Shown here in pieces: positions 1-5,699 of a DNA stretch of 6,612 bases. The first letter of the stretch is position 1, and every line of letters begins with the position of its first letter. Source of the DNA: an archaeon. GTDB taxonomy: Archaea > Nanobdellota > Nanobdellia > Woesearchaeales > JAGVOV01. The notes under the pieces are model-generated. The model was not told where the DNA came from. It did not search any database and saw only the letters and a program-made list of their open reading frames with translations. Location of the stretch: contig JAGVOV010000060.1 in the NCBI GenBank assembly GCA_020052545.1, positions 1-6,612 of the forward strand, given 5' to 3'. The position numbers were made by a program, and so were the translations under genes.

Positions 1-2412
1 CAGCGCTTCCTGCATCTTCTTTGAGATGGATTCATGCTCGCTGCTTATGTTCTTGCACAGCTCATCTATATTCACCTGAGCGCTGAATTTCTTGTAATTG
101 ACATGCAGCTGTTTCAAGAGTCCTTGCAGCTTGGCTGCCATATCCTTGTTGAGCTTCGCCCTTACCCAGATGTCAGAGGAATTTATCCTTGAGAGCCTGT
201 TCCTTATCGGCTCTATGTCTTTCTGGAGCGCATCAAGCAATGTTCTCACTTCATTGAGCTCTACCTTCACCACGACACCAGCATCAGGCAGCACTTTCTT
301 GAATTCCTCATCGTAGCTTTCCTTGACTTCCTTCATCTTATTTGTCAATTTTTGCTGGGGAGAAACTACAGTGATGGTGTATTCTTCAAGCGGCACCGCA
401 TGCTTGTCTATGACAGGAAGATATTCATCAGGAATTCCTGCCGTAGATGCTATCAGGCCAAGATGATATTTGCCCGGCAAGGCGTCTTTCGCCTCAAACT
501 CAACCACAACTTTTCTTCCAAAGCCGCCTTTCTTGGCAAAGCTTGCCAGGAAACCCCATTTTCCCCTTCCCATAATTATATCAGGAGATTTTATCCTGAT
601 CTGATAAGAGCTGTAGCCATGCGATCTGCCTACTGGCTTATTGTCCCTTGCTACGACAAGCGGCATCGGTCCTCTTTCAGTCTCTACATAGAGCTGTGCG
701 ATAAGGTTGACACCGACTTCTTTCCCCTTGTGCTTCACCCAGAATTTATATGTCTTCCTGAAAGTCGTTTCCTGCAATGTTGTCTTTTCCTTCGCTTCGC
801 TGTCTGTCTGGTCCCTATTGACAATTATCTCATTGTACTTTAAAGGCCCCAGTTTCCTGGGCTTGTTTGCCTTTACCAGTATCTGTATCAATATCTCAAT
901 CTTGTTTCTCAGCTCCAAGACCAGCCTCAGTAAAGCTTCTTGATAGAGGGAGTCATTTGTGCTGAGCATCTCTATATGCAGCTTGTAGAAGAGCTCAATC
1001 AATGTGAGGAGCTTTATGGGATCCACCTTGACTTTTATCTCTGCTCTTATGGCCTCGAGCAGTTCCATTATCTTTTTCAGTATACCTATGGAATCGGACT
1101 GCCCTGGATTTATTATGACAACCTTGGTATTTCTGATAAACTCGCTCAGCTTGAGAAGCTCTTGGTATATGTCAATGAGGGCCTTGTCAAACTCAGCAAA
1201 GTCTAGGTTAGCGATGATGTTCACAATTATCGTGTTGTTGACAACAATTATGGTAAGAGGAGGGATCGTCGGCGGAGTGCCCTTCCTCTTCATCTTTATG
1301 GTAACAGTGTAATCTCCCGTGCCTTTAGGCACAGCCTGATTGTCTGTCGTGTCCTTATAGCCAGAGACCCTCATCACCGCGAATTCTACAAATCCGCCGG
1401 CCTGCAATGGTGTTGCAGGACTTTTGCCGTTGGGCTGCAATATCGCGAAATGGGTGCCGGGCGAGGGCACATTGACAAGGACTTCTCCTGTGGCCTGGAT
1501 AGGACTGTTATTGGCCTCATCAACAATCTCTACAATAACATTCCTTTTGCTTCTTGGCCTGACTTCGATCTGCAATGCCATGTTTGCGGCGACATTAACG
1601 TTGTCGACAGAGCCATCATCAAACATCCCTGAAGAATCATGGGCTAGGAAATTATACATGCCTTGCGGCAGAGTTATCCTGCATTTTCCTGTTGCCGGGT
1701 TTGTTGAGACATTGATGATAAGGTTGTGCGTCGCAGGATCCATCACATGCACTGTGAAGAGGTGCGCTATCGGTATCTTCTTGTCGTCAACAACAGTGAC
1801 ATCGACATCAAAGTTGCCTGCGCTTCCAGCGAGCCTGATGTCGTGCGTTATGTCGACACCTGCAGCTATTGTTATTGACGGCGAAGTGTAATGGCTGTAG
1901 CCTGTGGCATTAGCTTCAATATTATCGGTCCCGAAATCCACTGTGTTATTGACTATTACTTCATAATCGCCAGTGGCATTGGAGATGCCCTGATAGGCGT
2001 TTCCTGTTGCTTTCTGCCAGATTATTATCGCGCCAGATACTGCAGCTCCAGCAGCATTTGTGACTTTCCCATGGATCCTTGCGCTGCCTCCTGGCGGCGG
2101 TGTTGTGAGCTTGACATTCTTGTAGCTCCACACTATAGGCTCTTGCTTGCTACCGATCTTTTTTCCGGTCGTATAGCCTATCGCTACCCAGAACTCGGTC
2201 TTTCCTGCGAAGAAGTTAGGATATTTGGCAGGGTCAAGGTTTAATGGGGGAATTGGCTTGCCCTCGCTGACAGTGCCTTTTCCTATATATTCAACCTTTA
2301 CATGATCCGGATAAGGAAGATCTGGCGTCAGATAAGGGCCTTGGGCATCCAGCAAGAAGACAACGTAAGCAAAATCATGGTCTGTCTCCACCTTTGGCGC
2401 GGGTATCGTCAT
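1..2412 (-). CDS. Giant multidomain beta/coiled-coil protein (3' end outside window)
   Basis: The frame is open without a stop for 804 codons from the ATG at 2412 to the left edge, so the C-terminus is missing. By eye the layout is: residues 1-105, a beta-rich region; a Pro linker (TTPPPGG, about 103-109); 110-195, a CarboxypepD_reg-like fold (GKV near 115-117, TGDYEV at 147-152, a later GYSHY); 200-285 and 288-375, two further Ig-like beta repeats; a PPTIPP hinge at 380-385; 400-515, mostly amphipathic helix; 520-685, another beta domain; 686-804, charged helix likely to form coiled coil. I see no signal peptide or clear membrane segment, which is odd for domains usually found on surface proteins. 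The start overlaps the upstream stop as ATGA and has GGGAG five bases before it, so translation is probably coupled to the tethered protein. I do not recognise a named family for the whole protein. A structural or scaffold role is inferred from architecture only. Confidence 0.93.
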   Translation of the reverse strand, partial: MTIPAPKVETDHDFAYVVFLLDAQGPYLTPDLPYPDHVKVEYIGKGTVSEGKPIPPLNLDPAKYPNFFAGKTEFWVAIGYTTGKKIGSKQEPIVWSYKNVKLTTPPPGGSARIHGKVTNAAGAAVSGAIIIWQKATGNAYQGISNATGDYEVIVNNTVDFGTDNIEANATGYSHYTSPSITIAAGVDITHDIRLAGSAGNFDVDVTVVDDKKIPIAHLFTVHVMDPATHNLIINVSTNPATGKCRITLPQGMYNFLAHDSSGMFDDGSVDNVNVAANMALQIEVRPRSKRNVIVEIVDEANNSPIQATGEVLVNVPSPGTHFAILQPNGKSPATPLQAGGFVEFAVMRVSGYKDTTDNQAVPKGTGDYTVTIKMKRKGTPPTIPPLTIIVVNNTIIVNIIANLDFAEFDKALIDIYQELLKLSEFIRNTKVVIINPGQSDSIGILKKIMELLEAIRAEIKVKVDPIKLLTLIELFYKLHIEMLSTNDSLYQEALLRLVLELRNKIEILIQILVKANKPRKLGPLKYNEIIVNRDQTDSEAKEKTTLQETTFRKTYKFWVKHKGKEVGVNLIAQLYVETERGPMPLVVARDNKPVGRSHGYSSYQIRIKSPDIIMGRGKWGFLASFAKKGGFGRKVVVEFEAKDALPGKYHLGLIASTAGIPDEYLPVIDKHAVPLEEYTITVVSPQQKLTNKMKEVKESYDEEFKKVLPDAGVVVKVELNEVRTLLDALQKDIEPIRNRLSRINSSDIWVRAKLNKDMAAKLQGLLKQLHVNYKKFSAQVNIDELCKNISSEHESISKKMQEAL

Positions 2413-3227
2413 GGCAGCTCCCACTCCAGCGTGAATGTGCCATTTGCTTCAGGCTTAACTTCCTTTATCAAAGGCATAGGCATCGGCTCAATCTCAATCT
2501 GTATGATGGCATTCTTTCCTAAATTATCTGTGAATTTAATATCCCTTGTAACTGCGGCAGCATCATTGTTTGCTGGTATCCTCATCTCATCCGGGATGAA
2601 AAGCTCGCTGTTGCTTGCTGCCCTGAAATTGACTCTGCCTCCTGTTATCAGGTCGACAGCCTCAGGCGGAAATGCGACATCAGCAGTCGCCATAAGTCCG
2701 TTGCCCTCAAAATTCCAGTTTGTGACTGAGCTTCCCTGCCTTACTCTTTGCGGATCTGTCCTTGTCAGATTGAAGCCGGAGCCAGTGCCCTGAAGATAGA
2801 CATCGAAAACAAAACTCCCGCCGCCTCCAGGAACCGCTATCTTAACTTGTTTTGTTGTGAAGCCAGGCGCGCTAACCTGAAATTTTTTATTTCCCTTGCT
2901 CATCCGCACTGGGTCCGTCATGCCATCGGCAAGCTTAGTCTCGCCGAAAAGCTTCCAGCCGAATGTCTTCCTTATCTCAACTTTTGCGCGCACAGGCAGA
3001 ATGTGCTTTGTAACATCATCGAAGACTCGCGCCTGCACGTCATTGTACTTGTCGTCTCCAGGACGAGGCGGTGTTGTTCCTCCGCCGCCTCCGCCGCCAG
3101 GCGCTGCTCCGCCACTAGGAGCTTTTCTCTTCAATACGCCGATGATGTAGCCGATAAGTGATATTATTATGAGAATGAGACCGAGGCTCTCTATAAGTTC
3201 CCAGTCTATAAATCCATAAACAGCCAT
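2409..3227 (-). CDS. Single-TM protein with Gly/Pro linker and beta-sandwich-like domain
   Basis: This 272-residue protein has an acidic N-terminus (DWELIES), one hydrophobic segment at about 12-32, then KRK at 33-35. A flexible Ala/Pro/Gly linker follows at about 36-58, including seven consecutive Gly. Residues 62-145 look like a carboxypeptidase-regulatory or PEGA-like beta domain (ILPVRAKVEIR, later VSAPGF). Residues 150-250 look like a second beta domain. By the positive-inside rule the KRK after the membrane segment puts the large C-terminal part in the cytoplasm; this is inferred. The start is supported by GGAGG at 3235-3239 on the minus strand, seven bases before the ATG, and by direct abutment to the upstream TAG. 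Its own TGA shares ATGA with the next gene. It is probably the membrane tether that works with its two operon neighbours. No enzymatic motif is visible and no named family is recognised. Confidence 0.92.
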   Translation of the reverse strand: MAVYGFIDWELIESLGLILIIISLIGYIIGVLKRKAPSGGAAPGGGGGGGTTPPRPGDDKYNDVQARVFDDVTKHILPVRAKVEIRKTFGWKLFGETKLADGMTDPVRMSKGNKKFQVSAPGFTTKQVKIAVPGGGGSFVFDVYLQGTGSGFNLTRTDPQRVRQGSSVTNWNFEGNGLMATADVAFPPEAVDLITGGRVNFRAASNSELFIPDEMRIPANNDAAAVTRDIKFTDNLGKNAIIQIEIEPMPMPLIKEVKPEANGTFTLEWELP

Positions 3228-3722
3228 CTACAGGCCTCCAAAAAGCGATCCTGCGAAGAGCATAGCCAAGCCCACAGTCATGCAGACCCAGCGCCAATCG
3301 CGATGGGCGTCTTCAACAAGATAGTAAAGAAGGAAAAAAGCAACCATACCTATCACTATACCGCCGAAATCCTTGAAGCTGCCAAGGAGGAGACCTAGGA
3401 AATAACCTATGCCCCTCTTTCCGGCCCACCAGTAAATTGCCACAGTCGAAAGCAGCGCAAACGCTATCGCTACAGCTTTTCCCTGTCTATTCAGGTTATT
3501 GCCGTCATTGAAAGCGTGCGAGAATCTAAGTCCGGCAGAGCATGCGCCATAGAGAAGCAGAAACATGACGAAGAAGGTGACACCGAACACAACATTGTTG
3601 TTGCGTAGCAGCTGGCTCAATTGCATCGAAGTGCTATTCATTATCTTTGCGATGCTTGTCGCGGCAAGCACGGCCGGAATCATCAGAAGGAACAGCAAAA
3701 ACAGGGCATACAGTTTTTTCAT
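3228..3722 (-). CDS. Polytopic membrane protein with cleavable signal peptide
   Basis: This is the first gene of the minus-strand operon, 164 residues. Residues 1-20 look like a signal peptide (MKKL, a Leu-rich core, then PAVLA before A21). Further hydrophobic segments lie at about 44-64, 83-100, 118-137 and 146-162, with a shorter one near 105-113. The loops RFSHAFNDGNNLNRQGK and EDAHRDWR are polar and charged and fit the cytoplasmic side. The start is well supported: AGGTGAT (minus strand, 3728-3734) sits five bases upstream and a TATA box lies at the expected distance. The gene ends directly against the ATG of the next gene. Size and topology are loosely like small polytopic subunits of secretion or pilus systems such as VirB2/VirB6-type proteins, but no diagnostic motif is visible. 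I would call it an uncharacterised membrane component of the three-gene system. Confidence 0.92.
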   Translation of the reverse strand: MKKLYALFLLFLLMIPAVLAATSIAKIMNSTSMQLSQLLRNNNVVFGVTFFVMFLLLYGACSAGLRFSHAFNDGNNLNRQGKAVAIAFALLSTVAIYWWAGKRGIGYFLGLLLGSFKDFGGIVIGMVAFFLLYYLVEDAHRDWRWVCMTVGLAMLFAGSLFGGL

Positions 3723-3758
3723 GAAGCATCACCTACTTAAGAGGATTCTTGGAAAAGG

Positions 3759-3768
3759 TATTTAAATA
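3759..3768 (-). promoter_or_regulatory. TATA box of the three-gene minus-strand operon
   Basis: On the minus strand the site reads TATTTAAATA, preceded by GGAAAAC, a plausible BRE. A start about 25 bases downstream falls near 3737. That gives a leader of roughly 15 bases containing the AGGTGAT ribosome site before the ATG at 3722. It is the only strong promoter for the operon visible in the window. Confidence 0.75.
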
Positions 3769-3775
3769 GTTTTCC

Positions 3776-3791
3776 ATGGAATTAAATCCAT
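3776..3791. promoter_or_regulatory. Imperfect 16-base palindrome, possible operator
   Basis: ATGGAATTAAATCCAT is palindromic at 14 of 16 positions, with perfect ATGGA/TCCAT arms around a TTAA centre. It lies just upstream of the TATA/BRE of the minus-strand operon and a few bases before a possible plus-strand TATA. That is where a dimeric regulator could act. No regulator gene is in the window, so the role is inferred. AT-rich palindromes of this size can arise by chance. Confidence 0.3.
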
Positions 3792-3796
3792 AAAAG

Positions 3797-3865
3797 CTTA
3801 AATACTAGGATTTCTACCGATATCCCATGGACAAGATGGAATACTTGTTGTCAAAGAACGTATGA
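3797..3865 (+). other. Possible extra transcription unit: TATA box plus 12-codon leaderless ORF or small RNA
   Basis: A TATA-like CTTAAATA at 3797-3804 is followed, about 26 bases from its centre, by an ATG at 3827 that opens a 12-codon frame (MDKMEYLLSKNV) closed by TGA at 3863-3865. This spacing matches the leaderless genes elsewhere in the window. The transcribed region also holds a small hairpin (ACAAG 3831-3835 with CTTGT 3844-3848). It could encode a micropeptide, be a small RNA, or be a degraded gene end. The same AT-rich site could instead serve as a second, minus-strand TATA for the operon. Confidence 0.25.
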
Positions 3866-3926
3866 TCCTTGAGTAAATGCATCTAATTTTCATCATGATA
3901 ACGGGATATTCCAGAACCTACGAAAA

Positions 3927-3939
3927 ATTTTTATAAAAA
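3927..3939 (+). promoter_or_regulatory. TATA/BRE promoter of hicBA
   Basis: The sequence TTTTTATAAAAAG, preceded by CGAAAAA as a BRE-like element, is centred near 3934. It predicts a start near 3959-3961 and a leader of only about 6-8 bases before the ATG at 3967. No Shine-Dalgarno site precedes that ATG, so the mRNA is probably effectively leaderless for hicB. Confidence 0.75.
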
Positions 3940-3966
3940 GAGCCATAACCCTTATTAATCACAAAG

Positions 3967-4194
3967 ATGAAAAAAACCACCATGAAAAGATTGACGGCAA
4001 TAGTCCAGAAAGAAGGAAAGATGTATGTGGCAAACTGTCCTGAGATCGGCACGATTAGCCAAGGACCCACCCTTAAGAAAGCCCTTGGGAACCTTAAGGA
4101 AGCCACAGAACTTTATCTAGGAGAGTTTCCTTCTGCAATCAAGGCTAAGCCACTACTCAAGACTTTTCTGGTGGCAATTAATGCCAAAGCTTAG
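3967..4194 (+). CDS. hicB: HicB-family antitoxin (minimal, no DNA-binding domain)
   Basis: This 75-residue protein matches the HicB_lk_antitox (partial RNase H-like) pattern: a first strand KRLTAIVQKEGKMYVANCPE (7-26), then SQGPTLKKAL (31-40) and the helix NLKEATELYL (42-51). HicB proteins bind and block the HicA ribonuclease. Many also carry a C-terminal helix-turn-helix or ribbon-helix-helix; this one ends about 25 residues after the core, so autoregulatory DNA binding is not evident. The start is the first ATG after the predicted transcript start; an in-frame ATG at 3982 would also leave the core intact. Its last 14 bases overlap the hicA start, consistent with coupled translation. The antitoxin-first order is one of the known arrangements. 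Confidence 0.88.
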   Translation: MKKTTMKRLTAIVQKEGKMYVANCPEIGTISQGPTLKKALGNLKEATELYLGEFPSAIKAKPLLKTFLVAINAKA

Positions 4195-4411
4195 ATCTGT
4201 TTCTGGAGCTGAATGCATCAAGATCCTTTGCAACAAGTTCAGTTTCACCATAATAAGAAGGAAGGGAAGCCATGTGCTGCTGAGAAAGTACACCCTTAAT
4301 GGCCAAATAGCCACAGTGGTCCCAGATCACGACCATCTGAAAATAGGCACGCTGAAAGGAGTGCTAAAGCTTGCCCAAGTGGATGAAAAAGAATTTTCCA
4401 AATATCTTTAG
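4181..4411 (+). CDS. hicA: HicA-family mRNA interferase toxin
   Basis: This 76-residue protein has the HicA dsRBD-like fold signature: SVSGAECIKIL (6-16), then the catalytic segment RRKGSHVLLRK (26-36) with His31, then VVPDHDHLKIGTLKGVLKLA. HicA cleaves mRNA and is neutralised by the HicB encoded just upstream. The GSH motif and the following PDHDHLKIGTL segment appear intact, so the toxin is predicted to be active. GGTGG at 4170-4174 lies six bases before the ATG and, unlike hicB, gives this gene its own ribosome site. The stop overlaps the stop of the convergent rhodanese gene by four bases, leaving no room for a separate terminator. Confidence 0.9.
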   Translation: MPKLRSVSGAECIKILCNKFSFTIIRRKGSHVLLRKYTLNGQIATVVPDHDHLKIGTLKGVLKLAQVDEKEFSKYL

Positions 4412-4833
4412 TATCTTTCTATCTCAGAATCTATCTCTTCGGCCCATGACTCAATGCCGCCGTCCATCGACCTTGCGGAGAAACCTTTCTGGCCTAAGAA
4501 GCGCGCGACATGGTAGCTCCTTCCGCCCGTGTGGCAGAAAACAACAACTTCAAGGTTCTTGTCGAGCTTGCCCAGCTTCTCCGAGATATCCTCCATAGGT
4601 ATGTTCAATGTCCTGTCTATCTTGGAAATCTTTCTCTCTAATGGCGTCCTGATGTCAAGGAAGATGAAGTTTTCGCCTTCCTTTATCTTTTGATTGACTT
4701 CTTCTGCCGAGATGAGGACATATTCCTGGTTGTCAGCGCTTATGTTGTAGCCGCAGACAGAACACTTGATGCCATCCCGGCCTTTCTGGAGCCTGCCCCT
4801 GCATATGTAGCAAAGACCCTCTATTTTTATCAT
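4408..4833 (-). CDS. Zinc-ribbon plus rhodanese-domain sulfurtransferase
   Basis: Residues 8-27 form a four-cysteine zinc-ribbon-like knuckle (C8-x2-C11, C24-x2-C27, followed by GYN). Residues 38-138 are a single rhodanese domain: a FIFLDIRTPLE strand/loop at 56-66, NIPMEDI at 77-83, and the active-site loop CHTGGRS starting at C100, then GGIESW at 124-129. C-x4-R fits a six-residue sulfurtransferase loop rather than the C-x5-R loop of Cdc25-like phosphatases. The expected role is persulfide transfer in the cytosol; there is no signal peptide. The specific acceptor is unknown, and the zinc ribbon may dock a partner protein or RNA. The promoter distance makes this message leaderless. It is divergent from the cupredoxin operon and convergent with hicA. 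Confidence 0.9.
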   Translation of the reverse strand: MIKIEGLCYICRGRLQKGRDGIKCSVCGYNISADNQEYVLISAEEVNQKIKEGENFIFLDIRTPLERKISKIDRTLNIPMEDISEKLGKLDKNLEVVVFCHTGGRSYHVARFLGQKGFSARSMDGGIESWAEEIDSEIERY

Positions 4834-4854
4834 ACTGAAGCGGGAATTCTGCTA

Positions 4855-4863
4855 TCTTAAAAA
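4855..4863 (-). promoter_or_regulatory. TATA box of the rhodanese gene (leaderless)
   Basis: On the minus strand, GAAACC precedes TTTTTAAGA, centred about 26 bases before the A of the ATG at 4833. No Shine-Dalgarno site occurs between them, so transcription should start at or next to the start codon. Confidence 0.65.
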
Positions 4864-4904
4864 GGTTTCTTTTTTCCTCATTGGCAGTTATTGACGGTGC
4901 ATAA

Positions 4905-4915
4905 ACTTTATAAAC
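4905..4915 (+). promoter_or_regulatory. TATA box and leader of the cupredoxin-Rieske operon
   Basis: ACTTTATAAAC is centred near 4910 and predicts a start near 4935. The resulting leader of about 25 bases carries GAGGGTGA at 4948-4955, a near-complete Shine-Dalgarno site four bases before the ATG at 4960. The box lies back to back with the rhodanese promoter, only about 50 bases between TATA centres, so a regulator bound here could affect both directions. Confidence 0.75.
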
Positions 4916-4959
4916 AAACATCGGTAAACTATACTAAAAGATAGGTAGAGGGTGAAAAA

Positions 4960-5370
4960 ATGAGGTCCATTAATGTTTTGTTCGTTTTGCTTGTGTTACT
5001 GTTCTTGGCAGGATGCGGCAGCACTACAGACAGCGCAAAGACAACCGTTCTTGAGCAGACAACTGCTCCAACCAGCGTAGCTGCACAGACCGGAGATGTA
5101 AGGGTCATCCAGATGACTGTGAAGAATTTCGCTTTTGAGCCGAGCAATATCCAGCTTAGCAAGGGCGACAAAGTGAAGCTTGTGATGAATGTGGAATCTG
5201 GCAACCACGGCATTGCGATACCGGGGTTTAACATTGAGCAGTCTCTTCCGCAAGGCACAACACAGACTGTGGAATTCACAGCCGACCAGACCGGAAGCTT
5301 CAATTTCTTCTGCAATGTGCCGTGCGGCCCAGGACACAAGGAGATGATAGGTTCAATAATTGTGAGCTAA
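4960..5370 (+). CDS. Lipoprotein cupredoxin with CuA-type (COX2-like) copper site
   Basis: Residues 1-19 are a lipoprotein-like signal ending in LAGC, with Cys19 as candidate lipid anchor. A Thr/Ser/Ala-rich spacer runs to about 45. The cupredoxin domain spans 47-136. Candidate ligands form a full CuA set: His83 (NHG), Cys118, Cys122, His126 and Met129 in C-N-V-P-C-G-P-G-H-x2-M, the C-x3-C-x3-H-x2-M spacing of cytochrome oxidase subunit II. The protein should sit outside the membrane and carry or receive single electrons, or handle copper. It lacks the membrane helices of true COX2 and no oxidase subunit I is nearby, so a terminal-oxidase role is not supported here. The position of the usual Glu in COX2 (C-x-E-x-C) is Val120; in COX2 that residue ligates through its backbone carbonyl, so the change may be tolerated. 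The Rieske gene follows after one base. Confidence 0.9.
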   Translation: MRSINVLFVLLVLLFLAGCGSTTDSAKTTVLEQTTAPTSVAAQTGDVRVIQMTVKNFAFEPSNIQLSKGDKVKLVMNVESGNHGIAIPGFNIEQSLPQGTTQTVEFTADQTGSFNFFCNVPCGPGHKEMIGSIIVS

Positions 5371-5371
5371 G

Positions 5372-5668
5372 ATGGAAATAGGCAAGGAAGCTGACTTCAA
5401 GGAAGGTGAAGGGAAAAAAGTCTTCGCTTCAGGCAAAGAGCTTGCCGTCTTCAAGGCGGATGGGAAGATCTATGCTATCTCTAACACATGCTGCCACAGG
5501 GGCGGACCGCTCGCTGAGGGCAGCTTGGAAGGCGATATAGTCTCATGCCCATGGCATGGCTGGCAGTATGATATCAAGACAGGGAAGTGCAAGAACATCC
5601 CCGGAGCGAAAGTCCCAGGCTACAAGGTCAAGGTAGAGGCTGGAAAAGTTTTTGTTGATTTAGGATAG
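5372..5668 (+). CDS. Rieske [2Fe-2S] ferredoxin
   Basis: This is a 98-residue soluble Rieske domain, the size of stand-alone Rieske ferredoxins such as those of the dioxygenase/NirD type. The cluster ligands are C40-x-H42 in CCHRGGPL and C59-x2-H62 in CPWHGW, 16 residues apart, as expected for two Cys plus two His coordination. An extra Cys41 lies within the first motif. There are no membrane segments or Tat/Sec signal, so it should act in the cytosol as a one-electron carrier. The ATG is one base after the cupredoxin stop, with no promoter of its own, so the two genes are co-transcribed and probably translationally coupled. No oxygenase, reductase or nitrite reductase large subunit is in the window, so the partner is unknown. 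Confidence 0.93.
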   Translation: MEIGKEADFKEGEGKKVFASGKELAVFKADGKIYAISNTCCHRGGPLAEGSLEGDIVSCPWHGWQYDIKTGKCKNIPGAKVPGYKVKVEAGKVFVDLG

Positions 5669-5681
5669 ATTTTTAAAATCC
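5669..5681 (+). promoter_or_regulatory. TATA box of the two-TM protein gene (leaderless), overlapping a T-tract
   Basis: ATTTTTAAAATCC begins directly after the Rieske stop codon and is centred about 25 bases before the ATG at 5700. No Shine-Dalgarno site is visible, so the transcript is probably leaderless. The run of five T at 5670-5674 could also help terminate the redox operon. Confidence 0.6.
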
Positions 5682-5699
5682 TTACAATTCTTAAGCTCA

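Noticed and set aside
352..843. Plus-strand ORF of 163 codons
   Set aside because: It is antisense to the continuous minus-strand 804-codon frame. Its product has no recognisable pattern and is rich in residues typical of shadow translation, with no ribosome site or promoter.
1424..1891. Plus-strand ORF of 155 codons
   Set aside because: It lies opposite the long minus-strand gene, whose beta-repeat signature is coherent; the plus translation is Ser/Thr/Leu-rich noise.
1891..2793. Plus-strand ORFs of 117 and 163 codons
   Set aside because: They are antisense to the giant-protein start and the tether gene, and they span the well-supported ATGA junction.
2748..3161. Plus-strand ORFs with a Pro-rich or Ala/Arg-rich stretch
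   Set aside because: The Pro run is the reverse complement of the Gly-rich linker of the tether protein; no independent start signals are present.
3918..4106. Minus-strand 62-codon ORF
   Set aside because: It is antisense to hicB and its promoter; hicB has a clear family pattern.
4408..4833. Rhodanese domain as a Cdc25-like phosphatase
   Set aside because: The active loop is C-x4-R (CHTGGR), the shorter sulfurtransferase form, not C-x5-R.
4929..5339. Two minus-strand ORFs of 136 and 113 codons
   Set aside because: They are shadows of the cupredoxin gene, which has a promoter, ribosome site, lipobox and metal-ligand motif.
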